DNA from: Polytrichum commune
Taxonomy: Eukaryota > Streptophyta > Polytrichopsida > Polytrichales > Polytrichaceae
DNA: 64,000 nt
Reading direction: 5' to 3'
Assembly (NCBI GenBank): GCA_950295325.1
Contig: OX485805.1
Span: 27,265,501 to 27,329,500 of the forward strand
The notes beneath the pieces were generated by a model that worked only from the letters and a program-made list of their open reading frames with translations, was not told the DNA's origin and ran no database searches. This document shows, in pieces, positions 46,700 to 58,929 of the stretch. Position numbers and translations under genes: made by a program. Position 1 is the stretch's first letter. Every line of letters starts with the position of its first letter.

Positions 46700-48990
46700 T
46701 CTATAAAGCATGTATGATCAATGACTGCAAATGTCAATGAAAACTGCAAATGTCTAAGATTTGGAGCTTAAACACATTTTTAAACCCCGTAAAACTACAA
46801 ATGATTGTATTGGACATTGATAATACCTATTTATATTTGAGATTTGGAACTTAACATGCAAAACCCTACATCATCATGCATACTTACTTAATGATATGTG
46901 GAGAAATCGAAGTGCCAAACTAGCGAAAGTTGTAGATGATGTCTTGAGATCTAGAATTTCCTCTATAAACTACAAATTATTGAAGTTGATATTGAACATA
47001 CTTCAATAGTCTATTTACTCAAGATAAAGAGCTTAATAAGCTTGGCCCTATTGAAGATGCAAACAAAATGGCATGCGGAGAATTACAATGACTAGATAAA
47101 TGGTAATAGTTGTAGATGGTGTCTTGAAATCTGGAGCTTACCCTAACAGTGATAATGCATTGACGCTTAGTAATCCAATTGACGAGAAGTTGACCCAACT
47201 GAACCTAACCTAACCAAGGAGCAACAAAGAGGAGAGTGGAAGGAAGGGAAGATACTTGTGGACAATAGATCCTTGATCCTTATGTAAGTAGGAGAGGGAA
47301 TTATTACATACAACTTGCACATGAGGGTACCTCTTATTCATCCAACACAATAAAAAGTTTGACCCCCATAGGTATGTGGTTGTATCATCTCAAATAAGTT
47401 TTTACAAGGATTGCCCCATAATAAAACGATTGCTTTGACACAAAAGAATAAAGCTATCACACCGCTAACTAAACCTAGCACAAGCAACGTCTAGACTAAC
47501 ACATTGAAATGCTTTCAGTACCGTCTTTATATGAGCTTGATTCTTAAGACGAGAATTTAGAGGACACTGATAATCATCAGTGTAAAATGAAAAATCAATT
47601 GTATTTTTTTTAAATTCATTTTTTTCTTTGAATGAGATAGTCACCGGGCTGTTGTCCGGTGTGGACAACCCTTAGTTCTTGAACATGTTCAAACTACATT
47701 TGGCATGGTGAGAAGGGTTAAGGAAGTTGAAAGGCACTCCCCCAAGCCCCTGCAACAACCATGAGAAGAATCCAACATTATTCTCCCCTTTCATTTGCTG
47801 GTGTTTCCAATATGTGGTGGTCGATTTCATTCCAGAGGTTTGCACTATGGTTACTTCTAACTATGCTGCCATTTTAGAAAGGTTCAAAGATCTCGTTACT
47901 CGTGTAGTTGCAGCACGAGTCATGTCGTAGGCAGCATTTGGTGAGCCTAACCCTCATCGGCATCGACTTAACCTAATGTTACTCAACCTTAGTTCGAATT
48001 GACAATGTGATGTTTTTAACATGAAGTAACCAAAATGCTTCGCATTGTTGCAGTGGAGGTTTTCAATGACGACGTTCACATTGGCCACACTCAAGGAAAG
48101 CAACACACTGTCATCACACTTGGTATCAAAAGAATTTCCAACCTCTTGTTTAGTGTCACCAGAGCTTTACTGCACCATAATTTTGGCAGTTTCAGCCCCT
48201 TCGGCTTTGTAGTCTAATAGAAATTAACATCAACTTGATGATTCGGTTGAACTAAGACTCGATTCTCCCTGGGACTCCGTCCTCATTTCTAATAAGATTC
48301 TATAGAGGACATTCTAACACAAAATGTGTCTAGTTTACAATTATATCTTAAGAGTAAATGTGGCATAGTCTATAATCATCTCGTATTAATTGTGCGTTTC
48401 ATATCCTAGGAGAAGTGGGCTAGTCGGGAAAAGTAATCATTTGAGACCTATCTACCTTAGCATCACTCACACCTAAACACATTCGCTTCGTCATACTTTA
48501 CCTAGGGTGCCATCCACATGACACACATTTGCGCAAATCCCAGGTTCCAAGTTCAAACATTCAAACAATACCGTCTTCCTACCCTCTTTTCCCTCCATTT
48601 CTTTGCAAGGTTGGTCCGAGATGACCTCAAACTACCAAATGACACTAGAGAGGTACCCAAATCCGAATGGAGGGGTTGGCGGTTCGATTCCCGGCTATGA
48701 AATCATCTCTCTACATGACAGAAAAACCAAGAGCCCACCCATTGCAAGATAGGCAATAAACCCCACCTTACATCAAGGGGATCCTTGAGCAGGATAGGGC
48801 CAACATGCTCAAATTCATGTCGGATTCCCCGACATTGTATATTACTATTAGTCTTCTTCCTTGCAAGGCCCCCGAGAGAGACACGAGGGTTTGTGGCCAC
48901 TACCTTGCATTCCCTCTTCATCGTCTTCAGTCTCTCTCTCTTCTTTGCTCTCTTGCATTTTTGACTCCGCTTTCAATCTCTTTCCAATTG
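46700..48990. other. Intergenic DNA, no gene seen
   Basis: Only short frames without recognisable domains. 48560-48720 has GGTTCGATTCCCGG but no tRNA cloverleaf around it. A pyrimidine-rich leader (CTCTCTCTCTTCTTTGCTC) ending TTGCAG lies directly before the histone pseudogene. Confidence 0.4.
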
Positions 48991-48995
48991 CAGCT

Positions 48996-49404
48996 ATGGC
49001 GTGTACCAAGCATATTGCTTGCAAGTCCACCGGAGGCAATGCCCCTGCAAGCAGTTGGCTACCAAAGCAGCTCGTAAGTCTACACTTGCCACCGAAGGCA
49101 TGAAGAAGCCCCATAGATACATGCCTAGAACCACAACCCTTAGGGAGATCCACAAGTATTAGAAGTCCACCAAGCTTCTCATCTACAAGTTGCCATTCTA
49201 GAGGTTGGTGAAGGAGATTGTGCAAGACCTCAAGATCGATTTGCGGTTCCACAGCTCCATTTATGCTTGCATAATAGGGCTTTGGAGGCTTACATTGTGG
49301 CGATGTTTGAGGATACCAACCTCTGTGCTATCCATGCAAAGGGTGTGACAATCATGCCCAAGGACATTCAATTGGCTCATAGTATCCATGGAAAAGGAGC
49401 TTAA
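48996..49404 (+). pseudogene. Histone H3 pseudogene
   Basis: Full-length H3 relic, about 136 codons. The start reads [14 protein letters not shown] (ARTKQTARKSTGG in H3). A one-base deletion near 49046 breaks the frame. It continues [10 protein letters not shown]-like, then [16 protein letters not shown], a TAG for Gln (49160-49162), [12 protein letters not shown], a second TAG for Gln (49199-49201), and [17 protein letters not shown] second one-base deletion occurs near 49266-49285. The end is [20 protein letters not shown] and [12 protein letters not shown] with a TAA. Tyr at the position of H3 residue 41 is H3.3-like; Ser-Ser near 86-87 is H3.1-like. Intron-free, but there is no poly-A tail, and the leader ends like an intron acceptor (TTGCAG), so either a processed copy or a duplicated fragment is possible. 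Confidence 0.92.
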
Positions 49405-51420
49405 ATGTTTGCGGTTGTTGGTTAGGGTATATCCAATGGTGTTTTATAACACCACCTATTTGCCTAAAATTTAGCCCTCTTGGTAATGGTATGGCAAAGC
49501 TCTGTATTTACATTATTTGAGGTGGTTGTGGTTTGCGACATTTTGATCTTTTATGCATCACACAAGTTTTTTGTTTGTTTAGGGTCTGCAAAATTTGTTG
49601 CATGATTTTTTTGTTGAACTAATGCAATCTAGACATGTCTTTTGGAGGTGGATTGTGTTATTTATGCCCATGTGTTACTTGCCTCCAAAGTCGGTTATTC
49701 CCCAACCAAGTGAATAGGGTAAGATTATAAAGAGCGGTGACACAATGGCCACCTCATTTATTTATAACACGCCAATTTCTAATAGCAAACACTTATGAGT
49801 TATGAAGTTTGCACCACATAACCTACATGGGCGATTATGTCCCTAAGGCCTTGATGTAATAGTGTAGAAGCGTCCTTGGTCATTTGAGCAAACATTGTCC
49901 AGGTTACTTGTTAGATGATAGTCAAATGAGTTGGAGTAAGACCGTTGATGTAATGGCATTGTTAAATGCTTGCTCAAATAACAATGTCGACCCTAAAAGC
50001 ATAGTTTGTGAATCAGTGCCATCCTTGAAGAGAATGGCTCAAAAACACAAATTTTGCGCACATTGAAATAGGTGTCCCTAGTTTTACTTAATGTATATCT
50101 CACATTTCCAGTACATTTTCATTGAATTTACAATGAAACATCATTGAAGATTGCAACATCAATACCTAAATAATAATAATAATAATAATAATTGTATTAT
50201 TATTACTATTACTATTACTATTATATTTTAAAAATTAAATCACATGTTCATGTCATCCCTTACCACCTCAACACAATACCACACAACCACAAGAACTGCA
50301 ACCCAATGTGTTGTATAACCATTGCACATTGCAATATCAGTAATTTCTAGAGGATACTCATCCTTAATGTGGATAAATGAAAGTGGACAATTCTCTACCA
50401 ATTCTTTCAATCATGCGTAGAGATGTCCTCATATTAGAAGTGATTCTAAAATCTTCCCATCTGTAATGGCACAAATTAGCTCATACCAAATTTAAAGTTG
50501 TCAATTCACATGCGGAGTACCCACAATTTGTTGACATTTTCTGTTGTAATCGTGGTGACTGCATCTTTTGCATGTTTTTATTGTAGTTATGATCATGTAC
50601 TACAACAATAATACAACATGTTATGGCAATAGTGGATTTTTTTTGTGTGTGTCCACAATCACTAGGATCCATAAATGAGTGACTTTGGACTCCACATTTT
50701 TTAGTGATATAGGACCTCGAGTGACATCATCCAGTGGTTTGGCATCATGGTCCTTGTAGTGCTTCTCAAACTCAACCGGTCCATGTGTAACAAGTAGTTG
50801 GTTAATGAATGAATTGCACCGCCTCCAGATCATCCACCTTTGTAACATGGGGAGTGTTGACATGTGAGCGGTGAGCGATGAGCAATAACTTGTGAGCAGT
50901 GAGGTTGGCAAAACATTTGGAGGTACACCCATCCTATAACCGTGGTATTTTGGCATAAATAGTAACATCTTTGTTTATATTAGTGTGAGTGGGAAGTCCA
51001 CACAAAATGCAATCAACCTAATGAATGCCTTACTTTGTTTTTAAAATCAACAACAACAAGCTTGGCATGAGAGTTGGAGATGATTTAAAACATTGTCGTT
51101 AGATTTAACATTCATTTCAAAAATAAAGTGCAAGCACATTCCAAGTATCGAGGATGCTCTAGACTTTAATTTTGGAATTCATGTAGGTTTGAGAAATGAA
51201 TCGATAAAGGCATTGCGGTAAAATTAAAAGTGAAGTTTTTGGACATACATAGAAGTACGATAGAAAATCACTTGCCAATATCAATGTCCACAAAGTAATG
51301 ACCATAATCAATGTAATCAATGTGGAACCATGCATAGAAGCTCCGTAACTACCCTTGTTGTCTTCCATTCGCTCCTCCTCCTCTATGTCACTAACATGTT
51401 CAATACATTCCTTCACCTCA
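49405..51420. other. Intergenic DNA, no gene seen
   Basis: Contains (AAT)n/(ATT)n at about 50169-50227 and a piece of the CAACCGG repeat at 50763-50810. 50870-50970 matches parts of 25310-25670. A 115-codon minus-strand frame at 50621-50968 is repeat-derived. Confidence 0.45.
50169..50227 (+). repeat. (AAT)n / (ATT)n / (ACT)n microsatellite
   Basis: AATAATAAT units, a short TTG break, then ATTATT and ACTATT units. Confidence 0.85.
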
Positions 51421-51421
51421 A

Positions 51422-52203
51422 CATCTACGAATGGCAGGAATCCATGATCATAACCCGACGACCTACTATAATGTGATGGTGTTCAAGTTAAATTCACAAC
51501 CTTTGTGACCGCCTTTACATGTAATGTGATAATTATGCAAGTGGGAGGGGACATCAACTCAAATAATCAACATTCATTACTAGAGAATAAGATGTTGAAT
51601 GACTCCAAAATTGAACAAACATACAAATGGCGAACTTATGTATTCTATTGGAATTTCGTGAAAACTTTCTGAATAGGTTCCTCACCATCATTAAGGAATA
51701 TCTTCTTTGTCATTGAGCCACCACTACGAGGGAGAGATAGAGTATTATACGATGGTGCCAAAATGACGTCAATTATTGCGGAGCTTCTCTCGAATGCAAT
51801 GAAGTATCGCTACTACACCAACAAGCATGAATAAATGCATGGGCAACCCACATAGATATATAGAATATATTCAATGTTTGAAATGTCTCTCCCTCATAGT
51901 GGTGGCTCAATGACAAAGAAGATATTCCTCAATGATGGTGAGGAACTTATTCGGAAAGTTTTCACGAAATTCCAATAGAATACATAAGTTCGCCATTTGT
52001 TCTATGTTTGTTCAATTTTGGAGTCATTCAACATCTTATTCTCTAGTAATGAATGTTTATTATTTGAGTTGATGTCCCCTCCCACTTGCATAATATCACA
52101 TTACATGCAAAGGCGGTCACAAAGGTTGTGAATTTAACTTGAACACAATCACATTATAGTAGGTCGTCAGGTTATGATCATGGATTCATGCCATTCGTAG
52201 ATG
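51422..52203. repeat. Long palindrome: two ~318 bp inverted arms, 144 bp spacer
   Basis: The arms 51422-51739 and 51884-52203 are reverse complements over their whole length, about 95% by eye. Shared words include CATCTACGAATGGCA, ATGATCATAACC, GGACATCAACTCAAATAAT, GCGAACTTATGTATTCTATT and TTCCTCACCATCATT. Small indels separate the arms (for example one extra base at GTGATAATTATG). The spacer (51740-51883) has no coding frame. A transcript would fold into a near-perfect hairpin about 318 bp long, a classic source of small RNAs. It may also be a foldback element; no target-site duplication was recognised. Confidence 0.9.
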
Positions 52204-52276
52204 CCTCCAAGCAATGATCCTCTACCTCCTATAATTGTTCAATTACACCACATTCATCCGTGCATCACATTCACGT

Positions 52277-52975
52277 GCAAGACTCTAGGTGAGGCTTTTC
52301 AAATGTGTTGTACACAAATTTTTGGAGTCCAATTGAGCATAGAAGATGAAGTTTTATAGAATTTTGTCCAACTAAAAAAAGTTGAGAAATCAATCCTTCT
52401 TCCACCTCCAACAAGTTTTGTGTCAAAATAAGTCTTTATGCAAAAGATATGGACAAAACATTGCAGCCGTGTAAAGATCAAAAAATTAAAATGCGTTCAT
52501 AACAGTTTTTCGGAGCTCATTTGTGCATAGAAGATCAACTTTTTTGGAATTTTGTTGGTCTAAGAAAAGTTTAGAAATCAAGTAATATTTCACCTCCAAC
52601 AAATTTTATGTCATTTGAAGACTCTATGCAAAAGTTATGCGTGTTATAAAAATGAAGTCTAACTCGGTGCTTCACCTCAAAGTTTACATATCCCATATGC
52701 ATTGTTGAACACAACTCCACTCTACTTGCATAAAGCACAGGGCATTCTCAACTCTTCACTCGCATCCTACTTGTCATTCAATGCAAGAGAGATGTACAAG
52801 ATATAAGCTTAAATAGAAATTAAAAATGAATTTAAGCCGAATTTCAAAAATTAAAAGAGAAATTTGTTGAAAATATGAATATACTATTTTTAGGTGCCGA
52901 ACCTACTTTTTGAACTTTAATTAATTATTCGGCTAACATGTGTCGAACCTGCTATGAACCTACGGTAGTAGGAGT
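52277..52975 (-). mobile_element. TIR element copy A, truncated (inverted partner of 57993-58676)
   Basis: Reverse complement of most of the element at 57993-58927. It has the terminus CCGTAGGTTCATAGCAGG at 52975 with TA outside, and blocks such as TTGTTGGAGGTG, ACACGGCTGCAATGTTTTGTC, CATATGGGATATGTAAACTTTG and TCTTGCATTGAATGACAAGTA match in order. The other end, beyond GCAAGACTCTAGG at 52277, is missing. No transposase is encoded. Confidence 0.75.
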
Positions 52976-53034
52976 ATGGATGGTTAAGCCATCATTCCGA
53001 AGAATAATATTCAAATGAATGATCTTTTGCCACC

Positions 53035-53520
53035 ACTAATTTCAAATTTTTGAAGATTTTTCATAATCACTTTGAAAGACTTGGGAAGCGCTATGGGGCC
53101 ATTTTTAAACAACTGGAGAAAAGAAAGAAAAGTAAGAGTAACCAAAAGATACCAATTGAAACAAATGTTGATATTAGTCACCGAGGCACTAAGGTGCCTA
53201 ATATCAAAAAAAATTGAGGATTTGTAAAATCGTTTATAAAGCCTTGGGAAGCGGTATGAGGGCCATTCATAAATAATTTGAGACAAATAAAAGAAATTTC
53301 CATAGATAATTAAGAGTACCCAAATGTTGGTATTAATCATCACAGCACCAAGATGACTAATTGCTCATTGTTGGAGAATTTTCAAAATTACTTTGAAAGC
53401 CTTAGGAACCGGTGTGAGGGCCATTTGTAAACAATTCTAGAAAAATTAAGGAAAATTTTAGAGAAACTTCAGTGCACCCAAATGTTGATATGAGTCACCT
53501 AGGCACCCTTGGCACATTTT
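53035..53520 (+). repeat. Tandem repeat, about 160 bp unit, three copies
   Basis: GACTTGGGAAGCGCTATGGGGCC, GCCTTGGGAAGCGGTATGAGGGCC and GCCTTAGGAACCGGTGTGAGGGCC head three successive units at about 53080, 53243 and 53399. Each is followed by AAA(C/T)AA, then an ACCAAA/ACCCAAATGTTG(A/G)TAT and CAC...GGCAC/AGCAC box. Confidence 0.7.
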
Positions 53521-56060
53521 GTTTCATTTAAATTCATTCTTTGTATTTTGGAACAAAATTTAAAGCCATTTTTAAAGCATTTCAATTTTATGTTAAAATT
53601 TGAAGACAACTTTGGGGTGCTCAAAATGTTAATTTTTTTTTATTTACAAGAGAGGATCGACTTCTATTTTTTGGGGCAACATTTCATTGGAATCTTGGAT
53701 ATCAAGGAGAGCACAAAAGTGTGTTCATGCATAAATTTTGGATGTTGACCTTGATATGTTTAGGGGTTCAATCATTCATTCCAATGGGTATCGGAATGAT
53801 GGATCACTCATATCATGATCCTTAAGGGCCACTCATGTTTGAAGTTCAAATACTTAAAAGATGTGATCATGACCAACATATGAAGGATAGAACCGCAATT
53901 TCGTGCCATGAGTGTGATAGCAAATAATATACAATCCGGATTGTCGAATGTTGTGATACACAATCCAAAGACGGTGTGACCCAACTATGATTTGGATAAC
54001 TCCCTACAAGCAAGATCACCCAATAACACATGTAATTGTGGCTCCCATTTCAACACAAATATATTGCAAGAATAAGATGTACATAATATAATAAAGGAAG
54101 GATGTTGAAACACAATACCATGTCACTCTATGTTGGTGTTTGTATTCCAGTGTAGGCACAAAGGAAGGCTTCAACAATCTTTCAAATCAATTGAGATTGT
54201 GTCATCTTTGTTATAAATAGTGATTTGATCACATGCTCTTGGTAGATTCTTAGGGAGGACAACTAATATGTGTTGTGGTATACATATGTATTAAGAGGGT
54301 AGCTATTTGCGGGGGTATAAAGTGCATGAACTTGATTTGACTACACCCAATTGTAATTAATAACATTTTTTTTTGGGTCAATTTCATTGATCCTACCGTT
54401 ACTTAGAAGGTGTAGGAGACATAAATGTTTGGCACACTCTAGTTGTTGCAAATTTTAGTTTTACTAACAACTTCTGTTTGTTCCAGAATATATGTGTTTG
54501 CATCCAACAATCCAACCTAGTAACATACATAAAGTACATACATTACAAGTCTACAATCTAGTAGCTAAGGCTCCTGTTGAAAATTTGGCTTACAAAGTAT
54601 ACATATGGGATGGGTATTGCTCCACCTAGTTATGTAGAAATCAATAAGGTGCTATAGATTTTTTTGAGATATAAGAATGTTCTTTGGACACCACAAATTA
54701 AATAACACGAGTACATAAAAGGGGATTTTTTTATAGGCATCGATGTTTATAATATGTGTAATTAGGACTTATTTTTTATTATGATGTGTTTTTGTCTACA
54801 AATAAAATGGCTATTGAGAATTTTAAAGTAGAGGTAGATGTACAAATCATAATCCTAATTTTTTTCAAATATTTATAGTAATTGTGCTTACCTTACAACT
54901 TAAATAATTATTTGCTGGTAAATATAGATTCTATAAATTCCGTAGCTTCAGTGATGCATGTTGCATGATCAAATTCTCATGGACTACATCATATGGATTT
55001 TTTTTAAAAACTTAAAAACCTTTCTCAAATTAAAAAATGAGAGTGAATCGGGGATAAGGTATTTAATTTGTAAGCAAGCCTTGAGATGAGAAATTTAATC
55101 TAGAGAATATTGGTTTCCGACTCCAAAAGCTTGGCACAATCCAAATGCACACACTACAAAGCGTAGTAACAAATGAGAGAGTAGAACACCTCCAATGTAT
55201 GCCACGGTGGGGAAGAAATGCATATGGGTTATACTACAAACACACGTGTATCATGTATTCATGAATTTGTATGCAAGGTTGACTACATGATAGCAAACAT
55301 CTTCATGTACACAATTATAACTTTGAACTACAACAAGGTCATGCTCATCATACCTGAATGATACAAGGTTGCAACTATTGTCGAGCATTAATAGTCAATA
55401 ACATGTAATCATGATATGATGTTAGCATTGTTGATATATAATTATTTTGAACTTTCAATATATGTAGGTGATTGTAGCTATTTTCACGTTCCATTTACTA
55501 ACATTCAAGCTACAAAAATATATTAAGGCTTGTTTCTAGATTTACAAAACAAAAAAAATTGATTTAATGCTAATAGATCCCTTAGAGCATGAATCCCACA
55601 ATATTAGGGTTTATTTTTTGAATGTCAAATGTCCTATGCATTCTATTTATAGCCAAACTATTCAAATTGTAAAACATAAAGAAATTTGTTTATGTTCTAA
55701 AAATGGAAACATATATCTCATATTATTACTCACCGTTCAATGCTCACATGTTACCACTCATTGCTCGTATGCTAGTTTCGCTCTCTCTAATTTATGTTAT
55801 TACTTGGAAGCATTTTTCATAACACTACCATGTCCTTCACTGAAGCTTTCACTTTTTGAAAAATGCCTCCTCTTCAAATTTCAAAGGTTTAGATAAATTG
55901 GCCGTGAAATTCCTTCTTTTTTCTAACAATAATTATGGGTGGGCCACTTAGTGCATTCTACAAACGACATGTGGCATGTTAGAGGAGGATTGAATTCAAT
56001 TGAAATAAAATTATGAATTCCAAATAATAAAATGTCCATTAAAAATGGGCCATTACAAGT
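53520..56060. other. AT-rich intergenic DNA, no gene seen
   Basis: Long A/T runs and short frames. A 109-codon frame at 55567-55896 has no recognisable domain. Confidence 0.45.
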
Positions 56061-56062
56061 TA

Positions 56063-56436
56063 CTCTCTCCGTTTCAAAATAAAAGTTACATTTGGTGAAA
56101 TTTCTCTCAAACTTCGCCAAATGAACTGGAATGTTGCCAGAAACAATGTAAACGTTGTTGCCGATGAACTACCAAGTCAAATAACAGTTTACACTTGTTT
56201 GACAATTGATATTTGGATCAATGACATCGACGCACATCAACACAGTTTTATGTGTGAGATCAATCGGTGCCAATCGTCAATGGCGATGAACGGGTGTTAC
56301 TATGGACACCCCTAGCTTGCCGGAAAGCTCTTAGTGAGAGCTATGCAACGCACACAAATTTGTGCTAAAAATGAAAAAAATGACCTTAAGCCCACAAATT
56401 TTTTAAAACATAACTTTTATTCTGAAATGGAGGGAG
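56063..56436. mobile_element. Stowaway-type MITE (374 bp)
   Basis: Ends CTCTCTCCGTTTCAAAATAA and, reversed, CTCCCTCCATTTCAGAATAA, both followed inward by AAGTTA. TA flanks each end (56061-56062 and 56437-56438). CTCCCTCCGT ends with a TA target are diagnostic of Stowaway (Tc1/mariner) MITEs. The interior has a 64-codon frame but no transposase. Confidence 0.88.
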
Positions 56437-56439
56437 TAG

Positions 56440-57990
56440 TAGATAGGTATAAAACATAAGCAATAATATATATGGACATGAAAAGAATCATTATTTTAAA
56501 ATAATATAGATTTACAATAAATTATATTGGCATACGATGTATAAGTAATGATAAGGTGCAAACAAGTGGGTTGTTTTAAAAGAATCAAATAATTATAGGG
56601 AACTTTGAATTCATACCTTGGAAGCAAATAATCCCTAGACAAATATCCCTCCATCGCACATGGTGCAAACAAATCCTATAGAGTGATCCTTTTGTGATAC
56701 CAATTGAAATTTTCATACTACTATTGTCGTTTAAATCCTTCTTCAAATTGTTAATGAGAAGTTGTGTGCAATCACCATACTTCAAGAATGTTGGAAAAGT
56801 TGTTGTGAATGATCTTTGATGACGAATGTGTTTGTTTCTTTAATATAGAAACATAATGATTTTATTAATGTGTATCTTTATGTATTTTTGTTGTTAAAAA
56901 TATTTTTTAGGTATAGAGGGTTCAAGTGATATTTTGATGAAATAAACTTCTTATTATGGTAATTAAAAGTAAAAAGGTAAATGATGGAGTTGGTTGGATG
57001 TTAGCTTAGCTAGATAAAACCTTAAACTATGAATATTAAAGAATTGTTGATAGGAGATGATTGAACTAAAGTATTAAAAATTATAATTAAAAAAAGTGGT
57101 AATTTCAAGAGTTAAGAGGTGAGTTCGAGGATCCAAAGTGATTACACATCAAAACTATCAAACGAGTGAAGCTACTATGTTAACTTGATTAGCGAATTGT
57201 TATATTTACCCTTAGATATAATAAGATGCCCTCGACAATGTAAAATTCCACTTATCGAGTGCCTTTGGACACTACAAAGTTGATGATGGATGATTCATTG
57301 GATGAAAATTAACAAGGACCTAGTTTTTGAATGCGTATCCAAAGCAAAGATGACCGAAGCTATTTTGAGTCAATTGCGATGTAGTGTGGCACAATTAAAA
57401 GAGTTGATGCACCCCCGATGCTCGAACAACCCTTTAAGAGTCTTGACTTTAGCTTTTCATTTATTATTTATTATTTTATTTCCAATCTCTTATTTTTAGA
57501 CTCTCCAGAGGTTAGGTCTTCCACTCCATCATTTCCCACATTGTTTTCAACCAACTCTACTCTTGAGAAAATATATGCAATTTAGTCATTTTTAGTGGAT
57601 TTGAATGATAAATTAGTTAAATGTAATAAAATATCAATTTTATTTTTTCTTAGATAAAAGTTATTTACTTACATCAAGTTTGTTACATTGATAATATCAC
57701 CTATTTTCTTTAGTTAAAAGATGTATGACTAGTGACGATGATGAACTCGATAAATAAACTTGACTTAGAAGTTTCTCACCATTTATCCTTAGGTCATTTT
57801 TTTATAATATATATCTTATACGTATAGATAGATCTTAAAGTTGTGATTCTAGCATAATTTGTTTTGTAACAATATAATATTTTGTTTAGAAGTTACGGAG
57901 GTTACCGTGAGACTACTTAGAAGGCCACCTCAATAAACACACTCGATTTCAAAAATTTGCCACCGTATACTCCTACATTTATTTCGTACA
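56440..57990. other. AT-rich intergenic DNA, no gene seen
   Basis: Short frames only; no repeat identified. Confidence 0.4.
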
Positions 57991-57992
57991 TA

Positions 57993-58927
57993 CCATAGGT
58001 TCATAGCTGGTTCGACACATGTTAGCCGAATAATTAATTGAAGTTCAAAAAGTAGGTTCGGCACCTAAAAATAGTATATTCATATTTTTAGCAATTTTCT
58101 CTTTTAATTTTTAAAAATTCCACCTAAATTCATTTTCTATTTAAGCTTAGATCTTGTACATCTCTCTTGCATTGAATGACAAGTAAAATGTGAGTGAAGA
58201 GTTGAGAATGCTTTGTGCTTTATGCAAGTAGAGTGGAGTTGTGTTCAACAATGCATATGGGATATGTAAACTTTGAGTTGAAGCACCAAGTTAGACTTCA
58301 TTTTTATAACACGCATAACTTTTGCATAGAGTCTTCAAATGACATAAAATTTGTTGGTGGTGAAAGATTACTTGATTTCTAAACTTTTCTTAGACCAACA
58401 AAATTCCAAAAAAGTTGATATTCTATGCACAAATGAGCTCCGAAAAATTGTTATGAACGCATTTTAATTTTCTGATCTTTACACGGCTGCAATGTTTTGT
58501 CCATATCTTTTGCATAAAGACTTATTTTGACACAAAACTTGTTGGAGGTGGAAGAAGGATTGATTTCTCAACTTTTGTTAGTTGGACAAAATTCTATAAA
58601 ACTTCATCTTCTATGCTCAATTGGACTCCAAAAATTTGTGTACAACACATTTGAAAAGCCTCACCTAGAGTCTTGCTACTTCTTAACCCATATTCTTTGT
58701 GGACTAATGTAAGTGAGCTTGATTACAAAAGGAGCACCTTCTCTCTTTCAAAATTTACATATGCTTCCACTGTAAGTAAAACTCTAGTGAGAAGTAAAAA
58801 AATTCTTACTTTTCGGCAATTTTGAAAAATAATTAATTTTATATTCGGAAAAAATGCCAATAATTTTCCAAAATTTTGTTGTCTATTTTTAGAATTATTT
58901 TCTGTCAAACCAGCTATGAACCTACGG
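57993..58927 (+). mobile_element. Non-autonomous TIR element copy B (935 bp), TA-flanked
   Basis: Left end CCATAGGTTCATAGCTGGTT and right end, reversed, CCGTAGGTTCATAGCTGGTT: 19 of 20 positions agree. TA lies outside both ends (57991-57992 and 58928-58929). Its first 684 bp match copy A (52277-52975) in inverted orientation. It carries only short frames, so it would need a transposase in trans. Confidence 0.78.
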
Positions 58928-58929
58928 TA

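Noticed and set aside
48650-48710. GGTTCGATTCCCGG, like a tRNA T-arm
   Set aside because: No matching D-arm, anticodon stem or acceptor stem could be drawn from the flanks.
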